Source of the DNA: Desulfobulbaceae bacterium
Lineage (GTDB): Bacteria > Desulfobacterota > Desulfobulbia > Desulfobulbales > Desulfocapsaceae
DNA: 64,000 nucleotides
Reading direction: 5' to 3'
NCBI GenBank assembly: GCA_011390165.1
Contig: JAABSV010000011.1
Location: 29,005 to 93,004, forward strand
The notes below the pieces were generated by a model. It was not told the DNA's origin, did not search any database, and saw only the letters and a program-made list of their open reading frames with translations. Positions 1 to 8,755 of the stretch are shown piece by piece. The position numbers and the translations under genes are program-made. Every line of letters starts with the position of its first letter. Position 1 is the first letter of the stretch.

Positions 1-1
1 C

Positions 2-679
2 CCGGTAACCTGGGCGGAACGCTTTCGGGCGCTGCCGGCAATGCTGCCTCCTCTGTTCATCTTCTTCATAGTCATGGGCAGCATCTATTTCGGCTTTGCC
101 ACCCCCACTGAGTCGGCGGCTCTCGGCATCATGGTCTCGCTCTTTTTTGCCTGGTTGGCCGGCAAGCTGAGCTTTGCCATGCTGCACAAATGCTTTCTCA
201 ATACCGCCCAGTTGACCGGGATGATCATCCTGATCATCACTGCCGCCTTTATTCTCAACCTCACCCTCAGTCTGCTCGGCATCGCCGAGATGCTTACCAG
301 GGAGGTGATGTCGTTCAATCTCTCCCTCATCCAGCTGACCATGGTCATGGTCCTTTTTTATATCGTCCTGGGGATGTTTCTCGATGTCCTCTCCATTCAA
401 GTCGCCACCATCCCCATCGCCTACCCGATCATGACCGCCGCCGGTGCCGATCCGATCTGGTTTGGCATCTTCATCGTCCTGATGAGTGAAGTGGCAATGA
501 TCACCCCGCCCATGGGGATGAATCTCTTTGTCATTCAAGGGGTGCGCCAGGACAAGGGGCCACTCTCCGACGTTATCTGGGGGGCCCTCCCCTTTGCCCT
601 GATCATGCTGGCCTTCACCATGGTGATCATTTTTGTTCCTGAACTGGTAACCTGGTTGCCAGACAAGATGCGAGGCTGA
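2..679 (+). CDS. TRAP transporter large permease (DctM family), 3' part only
   Basis: The reading frame is open from base 2, so the gene starts before the window; 225 residues are visible. TRAP large permeases (DctM) carry organic acids across the inner membrane using an ion gradient and a periplasmic binding protein. The visible part has several long hydrophobic segments, the family-typical stretch F-A-T-P-T-E-S-A-A, and the conserved I-T-P-P-M-G-M-N segment near the C-terminus. It ends 4 nt before the carbamate kinase gene. This suggests the carrier supplies the ureide or oxamate-type substrate handled by the genes that follow, but the substrate is inferred from context only. Confidence 0.9.
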   Translation, partial: PVTWAERFRALPAMLPPLFIFFIVMGSIYFGFATPTESAALGIMVSLFFAWLAGKLSFAMLHKCFLNTAQLTGMIILIITAAFILNLTLSLLGIAEMLTREVMSFNLSLIQLTMVMVLFYIVLGMFLDVLSIQVATIPIAYPIMTAAGADPIWFGIFIVLMSEVAMITPPMGMNLFVIQGVRQDKGPLSDVIWGALPFALIMLAFTMVIIFVPELVTWLPDKMRG

Positions 680-683
680 AACA

Positions 684-1643
684 ATGGTGGCTGAAGAGCG
701 ACGGATCCTCCCGAACAAGCTCCTTATCGCCCTGGGTGGCAATGCCATCCACCCCGAGGGGATCAAGGGGACCGGCGAGGAGCAGGTCAACTTTGCCCTG
801 GCGGCGGCCAGATCCCTGTTCCCCCTGGTGAACAGGGTGCCGCAACTGGTTCTCACCCACGGCAACGGCCCCGGCGTCGGCAAGGTACTGATGCGCCAGG
901 CCATCGCCAGCAAAAGGGTGGCCAGCATGCCACTGGATATCTGTGTTGCCAACAGCCAGGGGGGAATCTCCTACGTCATCATGCAGGCACTGCAGAATAT
1001 CCTTCGCGAGGAAAAGGTGCAGCGGCGGGTGGCGAGCCTGGTTTGCGAGGTCGAGGTTGCCGAGGACGATCCCGCCTTTGCTCACCCCGACAAGCCCCTT
1101 GGCTATTTTTTTACCGCCGAAGAGGCGAAAAACCTGGCGGTGGAATTTGGCTGGACAATGCGGGAGGATGCCGGTCGTGGCTGGCGGATGGTCGTGCCAT
1201 CGCCACGCCCCCGAAAAATCCTTGATTGCGAGGTGATCGCCAGCCTGATGGAGCAGGGCGTTATCGTCATTACCGGTGGCGGCGGCGGTGTGCCGGTGCT
1301 GGTCGATGGCCGGATCCGCGGTGTCGAGGCGGTGGTCGACAAGGATCTCACCTCAGCTCTTCTCGCCCGCGAGCTGGGGATTGATGAGCTGGTTATCCTC
1401 ACCTCGGTGAAACAGGTGAAGATCAATTTCGGCAGCAGGTTCGAGCGGGGCCTCTCCTCCCTCAGCCTCGCCGAACTCGACCGCTATGCCGCTGAAGGGC
1501 ATTTTGCCGCCGGCAGTATGGGGCCGAAAATCCAAGCCGTCAAACAGTTTCTCGAATTGGGCGGCAAACAGGCGGTGATCGCCCATCTCGACGATGCCTA
1601 CCCGGCCGTACTCGGCAAGGCCGGCACCAGGGTCAGCAGGTAA
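684..1643 (+). CDS. allK: Carbamate kinase (ArcC/AllK type)
   Basis: Carbamate kinase makes ATP from carbamoyl phosphate and ADP, releasing carbamate that breaks down to CO2 and ammonia. The 319-residue protein has the family landmarks: L-I-A-L-G-G-N-A near residues 14-21, T-H-G-N-G-P-G-V-G near 58-66, a glycine-rich I-T-G-G-G-G-G-V-P near 196-204, V-D-K-D-L-T-S-A near 218-225, and G-S-M-G-P-K-I near the C-terminus. Its stop overlaps the next start as TAATG. Neighbouring allH, allF and allG homologues indicate that the carbamoyl phosphate comes from oxamate carbamoyltransferase rather than arginine deiminase; no arcA or arcB is present. The name allK rests on this context. Confidence 0.93.
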   Translation: MVAEERRILPNKLLIALGGNAIHPEGIKGTGEEQVNFALAAARSLFPLVNRVPQLVLTHGNGPGVGKVLMRQAIASKRVASMPLDICVANSQGGISYVIMQALQNILREEKVQRRVASLVCEVEVAEDDPAFAHPDKPLGYFFTAEEAKNLAVEFGWTMREDAGRGWRMVVPSPRPRKILDCEVIASLMEQGVIVITGGGGGVPVLVDGRIRGVEAVVDKDLTSALLARELGIDELVILTSVKQVKINFGSRFERGLSSLSLAELDRYAAEGHFAAGSMGPKIQAVKQFLELGGKQAVIAHLDDAYPAVLGKAGTRVSR

Positions 1644-2716
1644 TGAAGCAGGGGAATGGACAGAAGATCGGACAGGGAATCCTCCACGCCGAATCTGTCG
1701 GGGCCATGGTGCCGGAGCTTCTCGCCCGGCCAGCACCTTGGCAGGTTGTCCAGCGCTACCGGCACTGCTGCTACTGCCGGGACAGCGCCGATCAGCTCCT
1801 CTGCATCGCCGATAAACTGATTGGCAAGGGGCCATTCACCATCGTCTGCCCCGGGATCGGCCCTCTGCTCGGCAGAGAACTGACGGATGGCTGCCACGCC
1901 TCGGCGGGCAGGTTGGTCTGGCCGGGCCTGACCATCGACAGCCAGCAGGCCGAAATCTGGTCAGCGACCTTTGCTGAAGCCTCACCCGGTGGCGCCCTGA
2001 CGGCGGAGGCATTCCTGACCAGGGATCTTTCCGCCTTGGCCGAAGAGGCGACCAAAGGGGCGCCAAGGGAGGGCTACGGCAGCCTGATCCCCGCCATTCT
2101 CGGCAAGGCCGTTTCGCCACGAATGAATGACGGTACAGCAGGCCTCCTCCATGACCACCTGTTCCGTATCCTCGCCTTTTTGCCAAAGGAGGGCGAAAAC
2201 GTGCCGCCCTCGGGGAGACTCGCCTCAGTCCTTACCCCCCTCATAGGCGTAGGATATGGCCTGACCCCTTCCGGCGACGACTTCTGCGCCGGCTTTCTTC
2301 TCGGTCTGGTGAGAATGGGCCGATCGAAGGAGGCCAGCCAGGTGGCCCGGGCCCTCTATCGTGCCGCCAGGGGCAGGACGACCGTGGTCAGCCTTGCCGG
2401 CTATCGGGCCCTGGCCGCCTCCCAGCTCACCGAGAAACATGCCCGCCTGGTTGCCTCTTTCGGCCAGAGTGACCAGAAGTGCTGCCGGGCCGCAGTCGAC
2501 GGGGTTGGGCAGAGCGGCGCCACCTCGGGCTGGGACACCCTGGCCGGTTTTGCCGTCGGGATACTCACCGCCAGCCCACCCTCCGGGATAATTCCAACCC
2601 TGGGCGGTTTGCCGGCCAGACTGCCCGAAAAGGGGTCAAGAGAACCAGGGGCATGGCCCCGCCCGATTCGACGGCAGCCAGCCGCCGCCCGGATTGCCGG
2701 TATTTTTAAAGGATAG
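1643..2716 (+). CDS. allH: DUF2877 protein, AllH-type oxamate carbamoyltransferase subunit
   Basis: AllH (formerly YlbF in E. coli) is one of three proteins, with AllF and AllG, assigned to oxamate carbamoyltransferase in anaerobic allantoin breakdown. The 357-residue protein contains the DUF2877 signature G-Y-G-L-T-P-S-G-D-D-F near residue 205 and S-G-W-D-T-L-A-G near 295. Its C-terminal 40 or so residues are rich in Pro and Arg and look unconserved, making it longer than the roughly 270-residue E. coli protein. The start ATG shares one base with the carbamate kinase stop, so translation is probably coupled. It ends with TAG two bases before the fdrA homologue. Confidence 0.85.
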   Translation: MKQGNGQKIGQGILHAESVGAMVPELLARPAPWQVVQRYRHCCYCRDSADQLLCIADKLIGKGPFTIVCPGIGPLLGRELTDGCHASAGRLVWPGLTIDSQQAEIWSATFAEASPGGALTAEAFLTRDLSALAEEATKGAPREGYGSLIPAILGKAVSPRMNDGTAGLLHDHLFRILAFLPKEGENVPPSGRLASVLTPLIGVGYGLTPSGDDFCAGFLLGLVRMGRSKEASQVARALYRAARGRTTVVSLAGYRALAASQLTEKHARLVASFGQSDQKCCRAAVDGVGQSGATSGWDTLAGFAVGILTASPPSGIIPTLGGLPARLPEKGSREPGAWPRPIRRQPAAARIAGIFKG

Positions 2717-2717
2717 A

Positions 2718-4268
2718 ATGATGTTCTGCACCACCAGCATAGTCACCTCAAGCTATTACGATTCGGTTGTCCTGATGCGGGTAGCCAGCCAACTGAAGAA
2801 GCGCCAGGGTGTCTCGGAAGTGGCCATGTTCATGGGCACCGAGGGCAACCACGCACTGCTCGCCCAGGTTGGTTTGACAACTCCCGAAAGCAAAGAGGCC
2901 GGCCCCCAGGATCTGCTGATCATCGTCCGGGCCGAGAGCGAAGAGCTGGCCGCCGCCATCGCCCGGGAAGCGGCAGACGAGTTGATCAGCCGCCGGCAGA
3001 CAGAGCAGTCAAGCCAATCCTACCAGCCACGAACCCTCGACCGGGCTATCGGCTTTCTCCCCGGAGCTTCCCTGGCCGCCATCTCGATCCCTGGAAACTA
3101 TGCGGCCCGAACCGCCGCACACTGCCTGGAAAAGGGTCTGAATCTCTTTATCTTCAGTGACAACGTGGCGGTGGCCGACGAGGCTTCACTCAAGCGGCAA
3201 GCGGTGGAGAGGGGTTTGCTCTGCATGGGGCCTGACTGCGGAACGGCCTACCTGAATGGAGTCGGCCTTGGCTTCAGCAATGTTGTCCGGCGGGGGCGAA
3301 TCGGCTGCGTCGCCGCCTCCGGCACCGGCCTGCAGGCGGTGGCCTGCGCCCTCGACCGGCTGGGGGAAGGGATTTCGCACGGGATCGGCGTCGGAGGTCG
3401 GGATCTGAGCCTTGAGGTTGGCGGCATAATGACCACCCATGCCCTCGCCCTCCTCGACCGGGACCCTGGCACCAGGGTGATCGTCCTCCTCTCCAAGCCT
3501 CCCCACCCTCAGGTAGCCCAGACCCTGCTCGACTTTTGCCGTACTCTCACCACGCCGGTGGTAAGCTGTTTCCAGGGTGCCCGGTTGCCCGGCGGCCAAC
3601 TTCTTCAGACCCTCACCTTAGAAGATGCCGCCCACCAGGCCGCCTGCCTGGTCCAGGAGAAACCCTTCACGGCTAGACTCTTCAGCCAACCAGATACGGT
3701 GAAGGCTTTGCTGGCCAATGCCGGATCTGGGCCGGCAGGAAAACAGCTGATCGGCCTCTTCTGCGGCGGGACTCTGGCCAAAGAGGCCCAGCTGCTGCTC
3801 ACCCCCCTGCTTGGAGAGATCGCAACCGACCTGAACCGGCAGAATGGCCATTGTCTTGTCGACCTGGGCGATGACCGCTATACGGTGGGCAGACCGCACC
3901 CGATGATCGCCCCGGAGAATCGCTCGGAAATCCTCCTGGAACTGGCCCGCAGTGGCGGTCTGAACAACTGTGGAGCCCTGCTGATGGATATTGTCCTCGG
4001 CAATGGCGCCCACCTCGACCCTGCCGGAGAATTGGCCTGGAGCCTGGCCGAGTTGCGCGGGAAACACGGCTTTTCCGGGCCGGTGGTGGTCAGCCTGGTT
4101 GGTACCGAAGATGACCCGCAGGCTCTCAGCAACCAACAGCGCACGCTGCACCAAGCCGGGGCCACCGTTTTCCTCGCCAACAGTGAAGCAGCACGGTACG
4201 TGGCCCTGCTGGTCGCTCCGGCCTGCCGTGCCTTGCTCCTCAACGAACCGGATGGAGAAGCATCATGA
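2718..4268 (+). CDS. allF: FdrA/AllF family protein, oxamate carbamoyltransferase subunit
   Basis: FdrA-family proteins resemble succinyl-CoA synthetase alpha chains; the E. coli member (AllF) is needed for oxamate carbamoyltransferase. The chosen ATG follows an AAAGGA ribosome site and gives 516 residues beginning M-M-F-C-T-T-S-I-V. A nucleotide-binding-like region with A-S-G-T-G-L-Q-A-V lies near residue 200, followed by G-I-G-V-G-G-R-D-L. A second Rossmann-like half carries G-L-F-C-G-G-T-L-A. The ATGA overlap with the next short gene shows tight coupling. It appears to lack a C-terminal segment that I believe is fused in some relatives, and that segment seems to be supplied by the next gene. 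Confidence 0.88.
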   Translation: MMFCTTSIVTSSYYDSVVLMRVASQLKKRQGVSEVAMFMGTEGNHALLAQVGLTTPESKEAGPQDLLIIVRAESEELAAAIAREAADELISRRQTEQSSQSYQPRTLDRAIGFLPGASLAAISIPGNYAARTAAHCLEKGLNLFIFSDNVAVADEASLKRQAVERGLLCMGPDCGTAYLNGVGLGFSNVVRRGRIGCVAASGTGLQAVACALDRLGEGISHGIGVGGRDLSLEVGGIMTTHALALLDRDPGTRVIVLLSKPPHPQVAQTLLDFCRTLTTPVVSCFQGARLPGGQLLQTLTLEDAAHQAACLVQEKPFTARLFSQPDTVKALLANAGSGPAGKQLIGLFCGGTLAKEAQLLLTPLLGEIATDLNRQNGHCLVDLGDDRYTVGRPHPMIAPENRSEILLELARSGGLNNCGALLMDIVLGNGAHLDPAGELAWSLAELRGKHGFSGPVVVSLVGTEDDPQALSNQQRTLHQAGATVFLANSEAARYVALLVAPACRALLLNEPDGEAS

Positions 4269-4444
4269 CAGAAAAGAGTTCCCCCCTCGATCGTCAGGTT
4301 CAGGTTATCAACATTGGCCTGGAACGCTTTACCGCCGACCTCCGTGAGGCCGGCGTCCCCGTCGTGCAGATGGATTGGCGCCCGCCCGCCGGCGGTGACA
4401 AAAAACTGCTCGAACTCCTGGACAGTCTGCACGAACGGGGCTGA
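4265..4444 (+). CDS. Short FdrA-type accessory protein (59 aa)
   Basis: This 59-residue reading frame begins inside the allF stop codon (ATGA) and ends 36 nt before allG. Its core reads V-I-N-I-G-L-E-R-F, followed by V-V-Q-M-D-W-R-P-P-A-G-G-D, a pattern I associate with small 'fdrA domain' proteins encoded between fdrA and ylbE in many ureide clusters. Coupled translation, acidic-basic composition like its neighbours and the recognisable motif argue that it is real. I infer that it is a small subunit or detached domain of the carbamoyltransferase; its biochemical role is not known to me. Confidence 0.75.
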   Translation: MTEKSSPLDRQVQVINIGLERFTADLREAGVPVVQMDWRPPAGGDKKLLELLDSLHERG

Positions 4445-4480
4445 ACACCACCTGAACATCTACAGCCAGAAGAGACCGCC

Positions 4481-5719
4481 ATGACCATAGAACAAGCAAA
4501 TAGACAATTTCTCGACAACGTTCAGGCCGGTACCGCCCACTGGTATGATATCCGACCGGCCCACGAAGCGATTGCCGCCATGAACGACTACACCGTTCTC
4601 CACGCCGGTCCACCCCTCGGCTGGGACGAGATGTGCGGGCCGATGCGCGGGGCAATCACCGGTGCCTGCATCTACGAGGGGTGGGCCAGTTCTCCGGAAG
4701 AGGTGGAACGGCTTGCCACAAGCGGCCGGCTGCTCTTTGATTCCAGCCACCACCACCATGCCATCGGCCCGATGTCAGGGATTATCACCCCGTCAATGAT
4801 GGTCAACGTGGTCAGGAACGAACCTTTCGCCATCGACACCTGTTCCACGCTCTATATGGGGATTGGCAAGGTGCTGCGGCACGGGGCCTTTGACCGGGAA
4901 GTGCTCGACAAACTGCGCTGGATGAACCGGGAACTGGCCCCGCTGCTCCAGACGGCCATTCAGGCGGCAGGCGGCATCGATATCAAGAGCATCATCGCCC
5001 AGTCACTGCAGATGGGCGACGAGCTCCACAACCGCAACAAGGCAAGCAACGCCCTGTTGCTCACCAGCCTGGTGCAACACCTGATCCGGGCAGGCGAAAA
5101 GGATATCGCCATACGGGCGGTCGATTTTATTGACAAGGCGGGCCATTTTATTCTCAATACCGTCATGGCTGCCGCCAAGGGGATGCTTGACGCTGGCGCC
5201 AATATCCCCCGGTCGACCATGGTCACGGCCATCGCCCGCAACGGCTACCAAACCGGCATCAGGGTCAGTGGCCTCGGCGAGCGCTGGTTCACTGCCCCTG
5301 CCCCGATGATCGATGGGGTCTACTTTCCCGGTTTCGGCCCGGAAGATGCAAACCCTGACCTGGGTGACTCGGCGATAGCCGAAACCATCGGCCTCGGCTC
5401 CTTTGCCATGGCCGGTGCCCCGGCGGTTGTTGAGTACATCGGCGGAACTGCCCAGTTCGCCATGGAGACCACTCTGCAAATGTATGAAATCACCATCGGC
5501 GAACACCAGACCTTCAAACTGCCGCCGCTCAATTTTCGCGGTACCCCTCTCGGTATTGACATCCGCAAGGTGGTCGAGACCGGCATAACACCGGTGATCA
5601 ATACCGGCATCGCCTGTCGGCGACCAGGGGTCGGACAGATCGGTGCCGGCCTGACCGCCGTACCGATGGCCTGCTTTACCGCTGCCCTGGAGGCCTTTGC
5701 CGGCCAACAGACGGCCTGA
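4481..5719 (+). CDS. allG: DUF1116 protein, YlbE/AllG-type oxamate carbamoyltransferase subunit
   Basis: This 412-residue protein matches E. coli YlbE (AllG) along its whole length as I recall that sequence. Shared stretches include L-H-A-G-P-P near residue 40, G-P-M-R-G-A, C-I-Y-E-G-W-A, I-R-V-S-G-L-G-E-R-W-F-T-A-P near 255, P-D-L-G-D-S-A-I-A-E-T, and V-E-T-G-I-T-P-V-I-N-T-G-I-A near the C-terminus. AllG acts with AllF and AllH in the phosphorolysis of oxalurate to oxamate and carbamoyl phosphate. It is the fifth gene of a run with almost no intergenic space. The amidase gene starts 11 nt after it. Confidence 0.92.
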   Translation: MTIEQANRQFLDNVQAGTAHWYDIRPAHEAIAAMNDYTVLHAGPPLGWDEMCGPMRGAITGACIYEGWASSPEEVERLATSGRLLFDSSHHHHAIGPMSGIITPSMMVNVVRNEPFAIDTCSTLYMGIGKVLRHGAFDREVLDKLRWMNRELAPLLQTAIQAAGGIDIKSIIAQSLQMGDELHNRNKASNALLLTSLVQHLIRAGEKDIAIRAVDFIDKAGHFILNTVMAAAKGMLDAGANIPRSTMVTAIARNGYQTGIRVSGLGERWFTAPAPMIDGVYFPGFGPEDANPDLGDSAIAETIGLGSFAMAGAPAVVEYIGGTAQFAMETTLQMYEITIGEHQTFKLPPLNFRGTPLGIDIRKVVETGITPVINTGIACRRPGVGQIGAGLTAVPMACFTAALEAFAGQQTA

Positions 5720-5730
5720 GACCAGCTGCT

Positions 5731-7077
5731 ATGGATTCCCTCCACCGCCTGAGCGCCGGAAGTGCCTTGCGGGCAATGGCCGAAAAGACCATTTCCAGCG
5801 AGCAACTGGCCCTTGCCTGCCTGGCTCGAATCGATGCCCAGGAGCCGACCGTCGGTGCCTGGGCCTTCCTTGACCGGAAACTCTTTCTTGAGCAGGCTTG
5901 TCAGGCCGACAAGCGCCGGCAGGCCGGCGAGACAACCGATATGCCGCTGAACGGCATACCGATTGGCATAAAGGATATCTTCGATACCCGGGACATGCCC
6001 ACCGAGTACGGCACCCCTGCCTGCCATGGCCGAAGTCCCGACACCGATGCAGCGGCCGTCCGGCTGTTACGGGAGGCAGGAGCAGTGATTGCCGGCAAGA
6101 CGGTCACCACCGAACTGGCCGTCTATACCCCTGGGAAGACAACCAATCCGCACAACTGCCGGCATACCCCCGGCGGTTCATCCAGTGGCTCGGCGGCAGC
6201 GGTCGCCTGTGGCATGGTGCCGCTGGCCATCGGTACCCAGACCAACGGCTCAGTGATACGGCCCGCCTCCTATTGTGGCGTAGTCGGCTACAAACCAACC
6301 TTTGGCACCATTCCCCGTGCCGGTATTCTCTGCCAGGCCCCGAGCCTTGACCAGGTGGGGGTCTTTTCCCGCCAGGTGTATGACAGCGCCCTGCTCGCCG
6401 CGGTTCTCGTCGATCGACGACTGCGGCACGGTGACACCTTGCCATGGCCAAAGCTTGAGCTGAAAAAACTGGCCGGCAAAGCACCCTCACCGCCGCGTCT
6501 GGCCCTGGCCATGACTGCCCTCTGGCCGGAAGCAACAGCTGCCACCAGGGCAGCCATCCTCGCCGCCAGCAACTCTTTACAAATCGAGGTCACGGCCATC
6601 GACCTGCCGGAAAGCACCCTCCAGGCGGTCGATTGCCACCGCACCATCATGCTCACTGAGATGGCCCACCACTATCGCCACCTGTACCAGCACCACTCTC
6701 AGCTGCTCAGCGCAAAACTGCGCGGGATGATAGAGGAGGGGCAGACAATCACCCTCGCCCGCTATCTCGAGGCAAAAAAAGTGGCCGTCGACATCACCGG
6801 TGAAGTGGACAACGCGCTGGCTGGATTTGCCGGGGTGCTCACCCCGGCCACCACCGCGGAAGCCCCGGCTGGCCTGGCCTCCACCGGTAGCCCGATCTTT
6901 TCCACCCTCTGGAGCCTCTGTGGGGTTCCCGCCCTTTCCCTGCCGGTGCTCAGTGGCAGGACCGGTCTGCCCCTTGGTCTGCAACTGGTCGGCGCCCGAG
7001 GAGGTGACAACCAGCTCCTGCAGGCCGCGCAGTGGCTGGAGAGGAAGTTTTCACCGGCAGTAACCCAGCAACCATGA
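5731..7077 (+). CDS. Amidase signature family hydrolase
   Basis: The protein (448 aa) belongs to the amidase signature family, which hydrolyses C-N bonds with a Ser-cisSer-Lys triad. The predicted residues are Lys81 in I-K-D-I-F-D-T, Ser150 in G-G-S-S-S-G-S and nucleophile Ser174 in T-Q-T-N-G-S-V-I-R-P. The spacing agrees with characterised members. In this operon a likely substrate is a product of ureide breakdown such as oxamate, which would give oxalate plus ammonia, but the family does not reveal substrate. A very similar paralogue lies at 18350-19675 beside the second TRAP transporter, so the pair may treat related substrates. Confidence 0.9.
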   Translation: MDSLHRLSAGSALRAMAEKTISSEQLALACLARIDAQEPTVGAWAFLDRKLFLEQACQADKRRQAGETTDMPLNGIPIGIKDIFDTRDMPTEYGTPACHGRSPDTDAAAVRLLREAGAVIAGKTVTTELAVYTPGKTTNPHNCRHTPGGSSSGSAAAVACGMVPLAIGTQTNGSVIRPASYCGVVGYKPTFGTIPRAGILCQAPSLDQVGVFSRQVYDSALLAAVLVDRRLRHGDTLPWPKLELKKLAGKAPSPPRLALAMTALWPEATAATRAAILAASNSLQIEVTAIDLPESTLQAVDCHRTIMLTEMAHHYRHLYQHHSQLLSAKLRGMIEEGQTITLARYLEAKKVAVDITGEVDNALAGFAGVLTPATTAEAPAGLASTGSPIFSTLWSLCGVPALSLPVLSGRTGLPLGLQLVGARGGDNQLLQAAQWLERKFSPAVTQQP

Positions 7078-7086
7078 GGAGTACCG

Positions 7087-7578
7087 ATGATCATCTCCAC
7101 CGCAGTGCTGACCCCGGAAACGTTTGCGCCCTTTGGCCAGGTCCTGATGGCCGACAAGGGTCTGCCGGAATATAATGCCTGGGCCGGTCGTATTGAAAGC
7201 CTTCGTCCTCAGGCACGTCTCAATGTCACCTATATGAGCATGCAGCCGGCCCCCTTCCCGGCGACATTAAGCGAGTTCGAACGCCACCCCTTTTCTCACC
7301 AGATGTTTGTGCCACTGGACGGCACCCGCCACCTCGTGGTGGTCTGCCCATCCCAGGCCAATGGCCAACCCGATCTTGCCAACATTGCCGGCTTCCATGC
7401 CGCTGGCGGGCAAACCGTGATCTACTCGGCCAACGTCTGGCACACCCCGCGCACTGTTTTGTTCGATCCGGGTGCCTTCATCATGCTCCGCTGGGACGAA
7501 GGGAACAGCATGGATACCGAGTTTTTCCCCCTTGACCCACCTCTGCAAGTGGAGTACCCATGGCCAAAGAGGCCCTGA
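7087..7578 (+). CDS. allA: Ureidoglycolate lyase family protein (AllA type)
   Basis: AllA-type lyases split ureidoglycolate into glyoxylate and urea. The 163-residue protein shows the family pattern E-F-E-R-H-P-F-S-H-Q-M-F-V-P-L near residues 60-75, L-V-V-V-C-P, and V-W-H-T-P-R near 120, followed by M-L-R-W-D-E-G. It is the last gene of the carbamoyl operon and starts 9 nt after the amidase. This supports a ureide such as ureidoglycolate as an operon intermediate. Glyoxylate made here could be reduced by the beta-hydroxyacid or D-2-hydroxyacid dehydrogenases downstream. No allantoinase or ureidoglycolate dehydrogenase gene is in the window. Confidence 0.87.
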   Translation: MIISTAVLTPETFAPFGQVLMADKGLPEYNAWAGRIESLRPQARLNVTYMSMQPAPFPATLSEFERHPFSHQMFVPLDGTRHLVVVCPSQANGQPDLANIAGFHAAGGQTVIYSANVWHTPRTVLFDPGAFIMLRWDEGNSMDTEFFPLDPPLQVEYPWPKRP

Positions 7579-7673
7579 TGGCCTCAGCCGGCACGCCAGC
7601 AGGGTAGCGCAAGCTCCGCTCTCCCCTTGCCAGCTCCCCGGCCGTTGCCGATCCCGTTCCGGTGAGGAGAGAG

Positions 7674-8612
7674 ATGCTCCCCTTTCTCAAAAGACAGTGG
7701 TTTCTCATCGCCGTTGCCGGCGCCGCCCTCCTCGCCTACTACCGGCCAGGCTGGGGGAATAGCCTGCACCAGTACGACATTCTCAGCTACGGCATTTTTC
7801 TCTCTTTTTTCGCCACCGGCCTCTCCCTGGACCCCCGCTCAATTCTTCGCCAGGTGAAGGCTGTCCGCGCCCCGGCCGCCGCCCTCGTTTCCTCTCTGCT
7901 CCTCTATCCCCTTCTCGCCTGGGCGGCTGCCCTGCCCCTGCTGCCATACGAATTTGTCATCGGCATCTGTATCGTCGGCACCGCACCGGTGACCATCTCC
8001 TCCGGAACAATCATGACCACCATTGCCCGTGGCAATATCCCTCTTTCCCTGCTGATCTGTATTCTTTCCAACTTCCTGGCCATCTTTACCATCCCGCTGA
8101 TGCTCAACCTGCTGCTCGGTTTTGCCGGTGAAATCGAGCTGCCCGTCACCCAGATGCTGCTTGCCCTGCTCCTGAAAATTCTGCTCCCCCTCATTCTCGG
8201 CAACCTGCTCAGGCCACTGGCCAGAGAGTTGATCAAAAGGAGGCGGCAGGAGATTTCCATTTTTCAGTCCCTGATCATCGTTCTGATTATCTTCAACGTC
8301 GTCAGCAGTTCGGCCGAAAAGATGCACGAGATCGGCGGTTCACTCGCTGCCGTCGTACTCTTCATGGTTGCTCTCAACCTTGTCATCCTGGCCCTCAATT
8401 ACGGCCTGGCCGGACTGATCAGACTTGACCGGCCGGCCACCATCGCCTTCACCATCCACACCTCCCAGAAAACACTGGCGGTAAGCTATATTGTCTGGGC
8501 GGGTTATTTTGCCGCCGACTATCCGGCCGCCCTGGTCCCGGCGATCACCGGCCAACTCGTCCAGATGGTCATTGGTACTCTCGTCGCCAATTATTTCCGC
8601 GCCAGGAACTGA
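7674..8612 (+). CDS. Bile acid:sodium symporter family (BASS) transporter
   Basis: This is a predicted inner-membrane protein of 312 residues with nine or ten hydrophobic helices, of the BASS/SBF family that moves organic anions with sodium. Family features include F-F-A-T-G-L-S-L near the N-terminus, I-V-G-T-A-P-V-T-I-S-S-G in the middle and the T-S-Q-K-T-L-A-V segment near residue 270. The ATG at 7674 is preferred because AGGAGAG lies directly upstream; a GTG at 7662 would add four residues. It follows the ureide operon after 95 nt, so it could import or export an organic acid for that pathway, although this is inference. Confidence 0.85.
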   Translation: MLPFLKRQWFLIAVAGAALLAYYRPGWGNSLHQYDILSYGIFLSFFATGLSLDPRSILRQVKAVRAPAAALVSSLLLYPLLAWAAALPLLPYEFVIGICIVGTAPVTISSGTIMTTIARGNIPLSLLICILSNFLAIFTIPLMLNLLLGFAGEIELPVTQMLLALLLKILLPLILGNLLRPLARELIKRRRQEISIFQSLIIVLIIFNVVSSSAEKMHEIGGSLAAVVLFMVALNLVILALNYGLAGLIRLDRPATIAFTIHTSQKTLAVSYIVWAGYFAADYPAALVPAITGQLVQMVIGTLVANYFRARN

Positions 8613-8621
8613 TCCGCCCTT

Positions 8622-8661
8622 CGTCCTTGGCCGGCATCGGCAACCCGGCCGGCCAAGGACG
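8622..8661. terminator. Hairpin between convergent genes (probable bidirectional terminator)
   Basis: A perfect 13-bp inverted repeat, CGTCCTTGGCCGG and its complement, encloses a 14-nt loop. It sits 10 nt after the BASS stop and before the end of the convergent hydrolase gene. No run of T follows on either strand, so factor-independent termination is only probable. Confidence 0.5.
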
Positions 8662-8755
8662 GCCACGCCCACCCGGATGTAGGGATCGGTGTGACGCCTC
8701 ATCCTCGTAACGCCCCATCCTTTTGTTGATGGCTATGCTGGCGTCCATAGTGCAT

